A program made the position numbers and the translations under genes. A stretch of DNA of 25,559 nt from Linderina pennispora (taxonomy: Eukaryota; Kickxellomycota; Kickxellomycetes; Kickxellales; Kickxellaceae), in contig NW_024468399.1 in assembly GCF_002104995.1 (NCBI RefSeq), positions 1 to 25,559 on the forward strand, in the 5' to 3' direction. The notes under the pieces are model-generated. The model ran no database searches and was not told the DNA's origin. It saw only the letters and a program-made list of their open reading frames with translations. Shown piece after piece: positions 1-7,127 of this stretch (positions are counted from its first letter, which is position 1; every line of letters starts with the position of its first letter).

Positions 1-222
1 CTCGAACAGGTTCTCGTCACCGATGACCAGCGGCGTTGGGTGCAGGTTGACGATAACGACGCGCTCGCTGATGATGTTGCTGGCGCCGATAATGATAGGC
101 CCGTTCTTGGCGATAATGGACGCCCCGACGTGCACCACAGTGCCGTTGCCGATGCGCACGTCGCCCTCGATCGTTGAGTTTTGGCACACCAGTGCGCGTG
201 GTGATATCTGCAGTTTGCCCAT
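1..222 (-). CDS. DCTN6: Dynactin subunit 6 (p27), N-terminal part
   Basis: This is the first 74 codons of a gene that continues off the left edge. The translation starts MGKLQISPRALVC and runs through hexapeptide-repeat sequence typical of a left-handed parallel beta-helix (IEGDVRIGNGTVVHVGAS, then GPIIIGASNIISERVVI and PLVIGDENLFE). Spacing and residues match the start of the dynactin pointed-end subunit p27/DCTN6, which helps attach dynein-dynactin to cargo. The chosen ATG at 222 lies one base after a possible splice acceptor (TTTTTCCACAG), so a 5'UTR intron or a short upstream coding exon is possible. The length before the first beta-helix repeat fits the family without an extra exon. Other gamma-class hexapeptide-repeat proteins (dynactin p25, gamma-carbonic anhydrase-like) are the alternatives. 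Confidence 0.8.
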   Translation of the reverse strand, partial: MGKLQISPRALVCQNSTIEGDVRIGNGTVVHVGASIIAKNGPIIIGASNIISERVVIVNLHPTPLVIGDENLFE

Positions 223-1314
223 CCTGTGGAAAAAGAAACGAAGGTGCAGTTGAATGCGAGTAAAGAATTAGCGAAATGAAAGAATAGTTTACAAAAAGAC
301 TCTGAGGGGAGAAACGGCTTTTGGCAGCTCTGTCAGCCATTTTACCTGTCAACAAACATAGCAACGGCTCGATCAGTCCTGGTAAATCGGCTCGGCGCTC
401 CAGCAATTGGCTCCTGCTTAAAAACAGTTTATGAATGCTTCAATTGATTGCTTCACCACTACATTCCAGCCCATGCAGCATGTTGCGCTCTGGTGCACTA
501 ATCAGATGCCCAGTATCCTGGACATCGCTAGGCAGCCGCCATACAGCCTGCCCTCTACGTTAGTAACTTGGTCAGGACACTATTATTACTATAAATCAAA
601 CTGTCCACATTTTCTCTTCGTTGGGCTGAAACAGAAGTATCCAATAACAACTTTGACAAATATCAAAAATTTTAATGTCCAAAATAATATCCTCAGATTT
701 TGCTTTTACTATTTTGGTAACAATATATATAAGTATGAGTTGTAGGCATTCATAATATATATTTTTATAGACTATGTTTTGATACAGACATCAAACTATT
801 ATATGTACTGTTTAGTAATATTTATACTATATTATAAACTGTGGTAAAAGGGTTAACTTTTAGAAATCATAAGTTTTATCTTAAGCAAATTAGCACTGCT
901 ATAAGTAGCCATCGTAACAGCTATATAGTATTATTGACAAGTAGCTCTGAATCTCCACTATGATGTAAGATTGATGAGATTGATATAAAGAGCACACTGC
1001 CAATTTTTATCAAGCAAGCCTAAATACTCCTTAGTCATATAGTGTGGCAGGTTGCTTGGCTTGTCAGGTAACACTCACATCATGCAGCCTAGAGTAATGG
1101 CCACAGTAGCATAGAGTTTCAAGTACATCGCTTGTTTCTACCAGCGCTGATCACAAGGAGCAAATTCGGATAATTGATTTGTGGTAGGCAACGTCATGCC
1201 TTGAATGAGCGATTTAAAAAAGCAGCAACCACGCTTGAGCATCCCACTAGGCCATTGTTTGCTCTTATCCTTCAAATTCAGCAGTTCTTGCAGACTAATT
1301 AAAGTATTTCGACA
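223..1314. other. AT-rich intergenic region with no supported gene
   Basis: About 1.1 kb lies between the divergent DCTN6 and FIS1 genes. The left part must hold the DCTN6 promoter. From about 560 to 1060 it is strongly AT-rich, with TATATA and poly-A/T tracts unlike the GC-rich coding regions. A 104-codon open frame at 431-745 is low-complexity AT-driven sequence with no recognisable domain, and I do not call it. The only structured item I see is a 74-bp stretch that recurs near 23.5 kb, listed separately. Confidence 0.6.
1105..1178 (-). repeat. Dispersed 74-bp leader-like repeat, copy 1
   Basis: This stretch is roughly 80% identical by eye, with no gaps, to 23521-23594. On the minus strand it contains an ATG at the same place in both copies, followed by a hydrophobic signal-peptide-like run (MYLKLYATVAITLGCMM here). 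Sequence upstream of the ATG is also conserved, including a 16-bp identical core. In this copy the frame ends after 17 codons, just before a GTGAGT that could be a splice donor. It looks like the 5' end of a secreted-protein gene whose remainder I cannot recognise. Confidence 0.55.
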
Positions 1315-1767
1315 ATGGGCAAGGACCTACCATATGCAATTGACGTAGAGGTGCCAATTACAGCCGGGGAGCTGCAGGTGCTGCGGCGGCAGTACGAGCG
1401 CGAGGCAGCAAGGTGCGGGTACAGACAAAGTTCAACTATGCTGGGGGCTGGTGAAGTCGTCTGCACGACACGAGCAGGAACTTGGGGTGCAGCTGCTGCA
1501 CGAGATCCACAAGGAGTTCCCGGAGCGCAAGCGCGAGTGCATGTACTATCTGGCGCTCGGGTACTACAAGATGGGAGAGTACGGGAGCGCACGGGCATTC
1601 AATGAGCAGCTGCTGGCGCTGGAGCCGCAGAACAAGCAGGCAATGTCGCTGCGCTCGGTGATTGATCACAAGGTCAGCCAGGAGGGGCTGCTGGGCATGG
1701 CAATGACGGGCGGAGTGGTTGCGCTGGCGGGGTGGTTGCGGCGGTGCTGTTCAAGCGGGCAAAGTAG
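1315..1767 (+). CDS. FIS1: Mitochondrial fission protein Fis1 (three frame breaks)
   Basis: Fis1 is the tail-anchored outer-membrane TPR protein that recruits the division machinery to mitochondria and peroxisomes. The reading starts MGKDLPYAIDVEV, then GELQVLRRQYEREAA, and passes through TKFNYA, ELGVQLLHEIHKEFPERKR, ECMYYLALGYYKMGEYGSA and NKQAMSLRSVIDHKVSQEG. It ends in a hydrophobic anchor followed by basic residues (FKRAK, stop 1765-1767). That order and the length of about 150 residues match the family. The frame is broken three times, each fitting loss of one G: near 1411-1415, in the G run 1443-1447 and in the G run 1729-1732. Conservation on both sides of every break argues for sequencing error over decay. 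No intron is needed. Confidence 0.85.
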
Positions 1768-1950
1768 CTTAGGTGGAATTATTTTTTGTTAATGCACGGA
1801 GTGTTTTGTAAAACTTTTTAAGCGCGTGCCAAGAGGTGGGAAAAAGCAGCGGGCTGCGGTGTGGGATTTGAGCGCAACCATGCATGGACTGCGTGTCCGA
1901 CAGGCTTACGTTTCTTGTGATTTATTTTATACAAAGTGTTGCATAAAGCT

Positions 1951-2468
1951 ATGGCGTTGAATGCGGTAATGATTGAAGCGCACATGCGCAACCCGGTGCC
2001 CCTGCCAAACGAAAACTTCCTGTACCACTGCAACGGCGTGTCGTTCAGCCTAAAGACAGGCAATGGGTACCCAGGGAACTCCGTCGCGTACAAGTCGGCA
2101 ACGGGCACAGCGTTCGTGTCGAACCAGCGCATCGTGTTTCTCTCACAGCGCACGCGAGCCGGCGAGGTGGAGTCGTTCACGGCGCCGCACACACACCTGC
2201 AGTCGCCCAAGTTCACGCAGCCGCTATTCGGGGCGAACCGGTTCGAGGCCGAGGTGGAGCCGGTAGCGGGCGGCGGGCTGGCGCAGCGCGGGCTCCTGTC
2301 ACTGGGGTTTGCCGAGGGGGCGGGTATGACTTTGCCAACAAGGTGCGCGAGATGGGCGAGCGGATCCGGCAGATCGGCGAGGTGCCGGCGTACGAGGAGG
2401 AGCTGCCGGCGTACGACCACCCGCCGGCATACGATGCACCGCCCGGCTATGCACCGGCGAGGGAGTAA
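1951..2468 (+). CDS. WBP2-like GRAM-domain protein with C-terminal PPxY motifs (one frame break)
   Basis: This resembles WW-domain-binding protein 2 and the fungal UPF0664 family: an N-terminal GRAM/PH-like domain followed by a proline-rich tail that binds WW domains. The start MALNAVMIEAHMRNP is used because it opens the conserved block. The GRAM core includes GTAFVSNQRIVFLSQR, a membrane-domain feature, and FTQPLFGANRFEAEVEP, which parallels the family's QPVFGANYIKG segment. After a single-G break in the G run 2316-2320 the other frame gives a YDFANKVREMGERIRQIG helix. The tail then has PPAY and PPGY motifs and a stop at 2466-2468. It converges with PET100, with a 31-bp gap between stop codons. 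The family's role in fungi is poorly defined, so I assign no pathway. Confidence 0.75.
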
Positions 2469-2480
2469 GGTTGATGTTGT

Positions 2481-2493
2481 TTTATTTAATAAA
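2481..2493. terminator. Back-to-back polyadenylation signals
   Basis: The 31-bp gap between the convergent WBP2-like and PET100 stop codons contains TTTATT at 2481-2486 (AATAAA on the minus strand) and AATAAA at 2488-2493 on the plus strand. Each can serve the gene reading toward it, so the two 3'UTRs would overlap and extend into the opposing coding region. Confidence 0.55.
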
Positions 2494-2499
2494 AGCGGT

Positions 2500-2758
2500 C
2501 TATTCTTTGGACATCTGGGAGATGACCTGTTCGCGCGCGAGCCGGCGAGCCTCGCGGTCGCGCGCGCAGCTGGTCGAGCGCACGCTGTACATCGCCGGGC
2601 TCCGTGGGCATCTTCATCTTGGGCGGCGGGTTGAACTTGAAGGCTTCGTCGGCCACGTAGCGCTCGTAGAAGCCCGGCCCGCCAAAGTACACCATGAAGG
2701 CCATGGGCATGAACACGTAGAAGGTGAATTTCGCAACCTCGAGACCTGGTCCGCCCAT
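2500..2758 (-). CDS. PET100: Cytochrome c oxidase assembly factor Pet100 (one frame break)
   Basis: Pet100 is a small inner-membrane chaperone needed to assemble mitochondrial cytochrome c oxidase. The product begins MGGPGLEVAKFTFYVFMPMA and continues as one transmembrane segment. The aromatic/Phe-Met-Pro-Met pattern is the Pet100 hallmark. It is followed by a proline-rich KFNPPPKMKMPTEPG segment and a charged helical tail ending ISQMSKE. The tail sits in a different frame: a change in the CG dinucleotide run at 2559-2567 fits loss of two bases or gain of one. Length of about 86 residues suits the family. The ATG at 2758 is preferred to an upstream TTG. The stop codon is at 2500-2502. Confidence 0.78.
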
Positions 2759-2865
2759 TGTCAAATGTCAAAAATATAGATAGTAGTTGTATTTTCAGGG
2801 AGAGTACAAAAAGAAGATGAAAAACAATTGCCGGCCAGTGCGATTTTTTCATATTATGATCGTAA

Positions 2866-3969
2866 TCAGAGCGCTCTCCGCATCTCCACCGTCCAGTCGC
2901 CGAGCCGGCTGGCCGACAAAATCACATCGACCTGGCGCTTCACGGCCGCGGAATCGCAGGCCGGCAGCAGCGCAAACCCGCAGCACACCCACGAAGCGCT
3001 CGCCCGCAGCGCTCCACACAAGGCAGCGCTCACACGTGCTCACGCCCGGCAGCCGAGCCACCTGCCATGCCGCCTGCCGTGCTGCCGCCGCCGGCTCCGG
3101 CTTCGTGGCCAGCAGCAGCTGCCGCGCCAGACCTACACACGTTGGCAGCGCAGCATACGCCATTGCAGCCGCCACCACCAGACACGCAATGGGCTCCATC
3201 AGCGAGTCCTCGTGCGCCGGCGCCAGCAGTGCCAACAGCAACACCCACACGCCTGCGCCCAGCGACGCTGCATTGCAGGGGTTCAGAACCACATGCTGCA
3301 TGGGATGGGTCACCGGCTGCTGCCGATGCGAGCGCATCTCCCACGCTGCGTGGTGGTTGCCAAGCCGTGCTGCACAGATTGTGGCCGCAAGAGCCGCGCA
3401 CACTGCTAGCACACTCACAAATGCGTGTGCGTTGTGGCCGGTAGATGTGTGGGCGTATGTCTCAAACTCACCGGCACCCAGACCATGGCCATGACCGCGC
3501 ACGGCTATGTGCTCAATGCCCTCCTTGACCGCCTGCAGTGCGCGGTACAGCAGCACTAGGCTGTTACCAAACCGCAGAACCGTCGGCAGCTCGGCCAGTC
3601 CAAACGCATACTCACTGGAGCCATGCTGGTTGTCGGAGAACTCGAGCAGCGCCGGCATATTGTCCAGCAGCAATGCCCACGCATCGTAGAGAACCAGCGA
3701 TGCATACGTCATCTGTGCGAGGCTGCTGTCCATACACCCACGGCCCACACCAGCGCACCTGTGCCCAGATGAGCCATGGCTACGTATAGTTTTGGCCCCA
3801 GGAACCGGTGCTCGCGCACCAGCACTTGCAGCAGCCGCCGGAAGCTCACCTGCCGCTGCTCGCCGCCTACACGGTGGGTGTGCGAGAACACGTCGTGGTG
3901 TGCGTGCGAGGGACTGCGTTTACGGGCCGTGCTGTGGTCGCCACTCGCCTGCATTTCTACGGCTATCAT
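2866..3969 (-). CDS. Cation diffusion facilitator, Zrg17/ZnT6-like (two frame breaks)
   Basis: This is a multi-spanning CDF-family zinc transporter of about 365 residues. It has a His-rich N-terminus (HAHHDVFSHTH), a first membrane segment around KLYVAMAHLGTGALVWAVG, and a second around ASLVLYDAWALLLDNMPAL. Then come the family's AFGLAELPTVLRFGNSLVLL block and a HGHGHG loop. A C-terminal cytoplasmic domain contains WSAAGERFVGVLRV and, in another frame, AVKRQVDVILSASRLGDW. Frame breaks lie in the CCC run 3737-3739 (a missing base) and near 2957-2962 (an extra base). The usual HxxxD zinc-site pairs read AxxxD in TM2 and HxxxN in TM5, as expected for a non-transporting partner subunit such as Zrg17/ZnT6. 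It is divergent from the HAD gene across about 350 bp. The subfamily assignment is an inference. Confidence 0.7.
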
Positions 3970-4318
3970 CGCTAAGAGTGTAAAATATTGAGAGCTTGGG
4001 GGAAACAAAGAAGAGAAGAGCCGCACACGTGCTGGACCATCAGCGCAGAAACAGGGATTCTAGGAATCCGGCTACTTTCCACTTCTGGACCGTCCCCGCT
4101 GCTGATCCGCATTGCCTGCCGTGCTTAAATTCCCCTTCCCGACGGTAGACTCTTCAAAAAAACACCGGTTCAAAGGATAAATCGCTCCGCACGAAAACCG
4201 ATCTGTTGAATTTATCCCAGCAATTATCCGCACCCGCTGTATTACCCTTCAACCACTTCATTTTTGAAAGGAAGCTCCCCCACGACAAGCCTTTTTCTCT
4301 GCTTATCTCCACAATCTT

Positions 4319-5182
4319 ATGCGCACTCCACTCATGTCGCTTCTCCACCGCTGCCCCGCCCCGCCTCTGCGCATCCTTGCTGTCGACTTCGACAAGACCC
4401 TGACCACCGCCGATACCACCGCCGATGTCGTCAACACCGTCAAGCTGCTGCACCCCGAGCACCGCCCCTTCCAGTGGTTCACCGACGAGTACATGAAAGA
4501 CTACGAGTCCTTCGATGCCCACTGGTCTCCTATCCTGGCCTCCCGCCAGGGCCACTACGACCGCCGGCTCCTGGACGACTACTCTGAGGGCCTGCGCCCA
4601 GTAGAGGAAGCCTCGCTGCAGCGCATTACCGAGCACAAGATCCTATCAGGCGCCACCCACCAGGATTTCAGGAACGGCGGTGCATTGGTAAAGTTCCGCC
4701 AGGGCGCCGCGGCACTGCTCAACCGGGCCGTCGGTGAAATGCCGGTCTATGTGGTTTCGGTGAACTGGTCCAAGGATTTCATTTATGGCGCATTGCAGGC
4801 GAATGGTGTCATGGCAGAGAACATCACTGTCTATAGTAACGACAGCGAATTCGACATAAAGGGCGTCTCCACCGGTATGCTGAAGCCAGAGATGGTCGTG
4901 GCTGGCGACAAGGTCAATGTGATGGCTAGGATCAAGCGCGATCTCGCTGGTGCACGCCACGACCAGGTGCGGGTTGCCTATGCGGGTGATTCGCTCACCG
5001 ATCTGCCGGCAATGATGGACGCCGATCTGGGCATCTTTGTCGGTAACAGCAGCTCCGTCACCAGCTGGTGCAAGAGCATGGGCATCAAGTTTGGCCAGCC
5101 GCACCGCAAGCACAACATCATCTACAGTATCGGCGACACCTGGGATTCTGTCTACGATCTGGTACAGAAGCACTTGCACTAG
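4319..5182 (+). CDS. HAD-superfamily phosphatase
   Basis: This is an intact single-exon frame of 287 residues. HAD motif I is VDFDKTLTTADTT near residues 22-34 (nucleophile and acid/base aspartates). Motif II is the serine in VYVVSVNWSKDF. Motif IV is AGDSLTDLPAMMDAD followed by LGIFVGNSSS. The helical cap lies between motifs I and II (QWFTDEYMKDYESFDAHW). The overall pattern resembles the small-molecule HAD phosphatases related to the C-terminal domain of plant TH2 (thiamin monophosphate phosphatase) and uncharacterised fungal HAD hydrolases. The substrate cannot be read from sequence. A second ATG at 4334 is an alternative start. The 3' end converges with the RING gene, about 125 bp apart. 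Confidence 0.75.
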   Translation: MRTPLMSLLHRCPAPPLRILAVDFDKTLTTADTTADVVNTVKLLHPEHRPFQWFTDEYMKDYESFDAHWSPILASRQGHYDRRLLDDYSEGLRPVEEASLQRITEHKILSGATHQDFRNGGALVKFRQGAAALLNRAVGEMPVYVVSVNWSKDFIYGALQANGVMAENITVYSNDSEFDIKGVSTGMLKPEMVVAGDKVNVMARIKRDLAGARHDQVRVAYAGDSLTDLPAMMDADLGIFVGNSSSVTSWCKSMGIKFGQPHRKHNIIYSIGDTWDSVYDLVQKHLH

Positions 5183-5289
5183 CTCGCTCGTTGGCCCCTA
5201 GACTTTCTGTTGCACAGGATAGTAAATTGAGTTTTGGATATAAAAATGCCATGTCGTTTTACACTTTGCATGCGACCCCCGGCAACCAG

Positions 5290-5530
5290 GGCTCCTCTCG
5301 TCCTCTCTAGTCCATGGGCTCGGCCTCGGGTGCTGCCTGGCCGTCAGCCGTGCTGCTGCTGCTGTTTCTGGCCGCACTGCGAGGGAACGCGCCTTGATTG
5401 CCCGGGGGTGGTACAGGCATTAGTGCTGGGTCCTCTCGTCCTCCTAAATCCATGGGTTCTACCACAGGTGCTGGCCTGGCCGCCAGTAGTGCTGCTGCTA
5501 TTTCCGCCTCCACTGCCAGGGAACGCACCT
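5290..5530 (-). repeat. Tandem duplication of about 105 bp at the 3' end of the RING gene
   Basis: Units 5290-5394 and 5429-5530 are recognisably the same sequence. Each has the string TCCTCTCGTCCTC, then CCATGGG, a GCTGCTGCT run and AGGGAACGC, in the same order. On the minus strand each encodes a GAFP...NSSS...GQA...EPMD segment. The outer copy (5290 side) contains a stop right after EPMD, and the inner copy reads through it, suggesting duplication across the original stop codon. The inner copy has one extra base (GG at 473-474 of the 5 kb block, i.e. 5473-5474) that shifts the frame. Confidence 0.65.
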
Positions 5531-6571
5531 GGCAAGTCCGAGTGCGGCACTGGCATTCCCTCGGGCACCCCACCAGCTTCAATCCCAGCACGGCAAATGG
5601 GGCAGGTTCCGTTGACATTCAGCCAGTGTTTAATGCATTCGTCATGAAACAGATGCTTGCACGGCAGCTCAACAACCTCCTCGCCCTGCTTGTACTCGTC
5701 CTGGCAGATGCTGCAGTCTTCCTTGCGCCCAGCCTCCTCGCCCGCCACCGCCCGCCGCCTCAGTTCCTTGATCGCGTCCTCACTAGCCGGCGGCGGTGCA
5801 TGGGCGCTCTGGTTCTGCTCCATCAGCTGCGTGATGACATCATCCAGCGACCGCTGGTTCCACACATAGTCGCCCAGATTGCCCACGGGAAACCCAAACG
5901 ACGCCTGCCCACGCGGACCCCCCAGCGCCCCCATCAACGACGATAGCAGGTTGCCCAGGCTCAGCGGCGCATTCTCCTCTGGGTCAATAAACATTGGCCG
6001 CGCTGGCTGCTCCTGAGATTCCGTGCTGCCGCGCGGCGAACCGCCCAGCGACCCAAATGACACCGACACCTGCGCCCCGTTGTTGAGATTCGACGTGAAC
6101 GTCCGCATCCCTGAAAACCCCTGTGCATTGCCCTCGGGCGTTTCTGCCGTTGGTGGTTCCGCCTCCTGACTATCGGCTGTGCCAGCTGCGCCTGCCGGCC
6201 CCATGATGTGCGTTAGAATCTCCTGCAGCATGCCTTGCAGCTCCTGGTTATAGTTGCCCGCTCCGCCAAACTCCCGCTCCATCTCGTCGTCCTCGCCCGT
6301 GTCCGCCGCAAACTCTCGCGGGTCGTTCGACGTATCAATCTATGGCTCCCACACACATACCGTGGTTTTTAGCAATCAGGAAATTGTCCATTGAAAAGTT
6401 CCACGTCACTCTTATTTCAGTCCGCTTCCTTACTTCTTCGACAAAGTCGCCGTGGCACCGCGGGCACACCGGGTGCGGCGCCATCATTGGCACGATTTCC
6501 TGCTGGCATTGGTGGCACCAGTACTCGCGCGCCCGACTGGGCCTCGGTTGTGTCTGCTCCGGATTCGACAT
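5344..6571 (-). CDS. RING-H2 E3 ubiquitin ligase, RNF115/RNF126 type
   Basis: This is a two-exon gene. Exon 1 is 6434-6571: MSNPEQTQPRPSRAREYWC, with a Cys4 zinc ribbon (CHQC...CPRC) and the family motif EIVP. The intron 6340-6433 has a GTAAGG donor and an ATAG acceptor. Exon 2 is 5344-6339 and joins in phase 0. It carries a Gly/Ser-rich middle, the conserved helix LDDVITQLMEQNQ, and a full RING-H2 domain. The RING ligands are CSICQDEY, CKHLFHDECI and CPIC (C3H2C3). Such ligases use the ribbon to bind ubiquitin or BAG6-type partners in protein quality control. The tail is a 105-bp tandem duplication. One extra base at 5473-5474 makes the read frame end at 5344; the other frame would end at 5307 with EAEPMD. 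It is divergent from the Cdh1 gene. Confidence 0.85.
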
Positions 6572-7127
6572 TTTTAAATGGAACGAAAAAGAAAGTCTCG
6601 GTACTATTACAAGAGCTAGGAGAGCGATGGCTGAGCTGTAAAAAGGGTGTCTGCTTGGAGTCCGCTCAGTTGCTTGTGGCGATCGCAAGCTAACGCGCCT
6701 GCTGATCAGATCTGATTCTGCACATGTGACGGGGACGTGTGGCCGTGGGTGAATTGTGAACGCCTATGCGGGGGAGGGGAAGGGGGATGCGAGCGGGACA
6801 ACATTGCGAATGTCGATGCACACAATCAGAGACCGAGGGTGAAGGCGATGTATGCAGGCTCATGTCTGGTCGGGGACTGCCATTCTTTTTCAGTTCCTCA
6901 ATGATTTTCGTCCCCTTCTATTTATTTACAATAATTTTTGTGCCTGGCGCCTTTATATCTCTTTTTCGTCATCACTCGCGTGTATTCAACCTTCTTTTTT
7001 TCTCCATCCACAGTGATACATATCATACTTTATTTATTGCGATCAGTCGATATACAAGGAAATTCTCTAGCCGTCCCACACACCGACTTTTCTTTACCAT
7101 CCTCTGTCGTTTTTCACTTTTTCAGCC
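6572..7127. promoter_or_regulatory. Divergent promoter region, RING ligase / Cdh1
   Basis: About 555 bp separate the two start codons. The right half is pyrimidine-rich (CTTCTTTTTTTCTCC, TTTCACTTTTTCAGCC just before the Cdh1 ATG), as is common upstream of fungal genes. I see no coding frame of substance and no defined transcription-factor site I would name. Confidence 0.45.

Noticed and set aside
431-745. 104-codon open frame in the AT-rich spacer
   Set aside because: Composition follows the AT-rich background, there is no domain or family resemblance, and no start context or intron signals support it.
1818-2852. 344-codon minus-strand open frame opposite the WBP2-like and PET100 genes
   Set aside because: Its upstream part is antisense to the recognisable WBP2-like gene and its translation is Arg/Cys-rich GC shadow sequence; PET100 lies in another frame.
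2787-3494. 235-codon plus-strand open frame opposite the CDF gene
   Set aside because: Ala/Ser/Arg-rich shadow of the minus-strand transporter, whose membrane segments and CDF blocks are recognisable.
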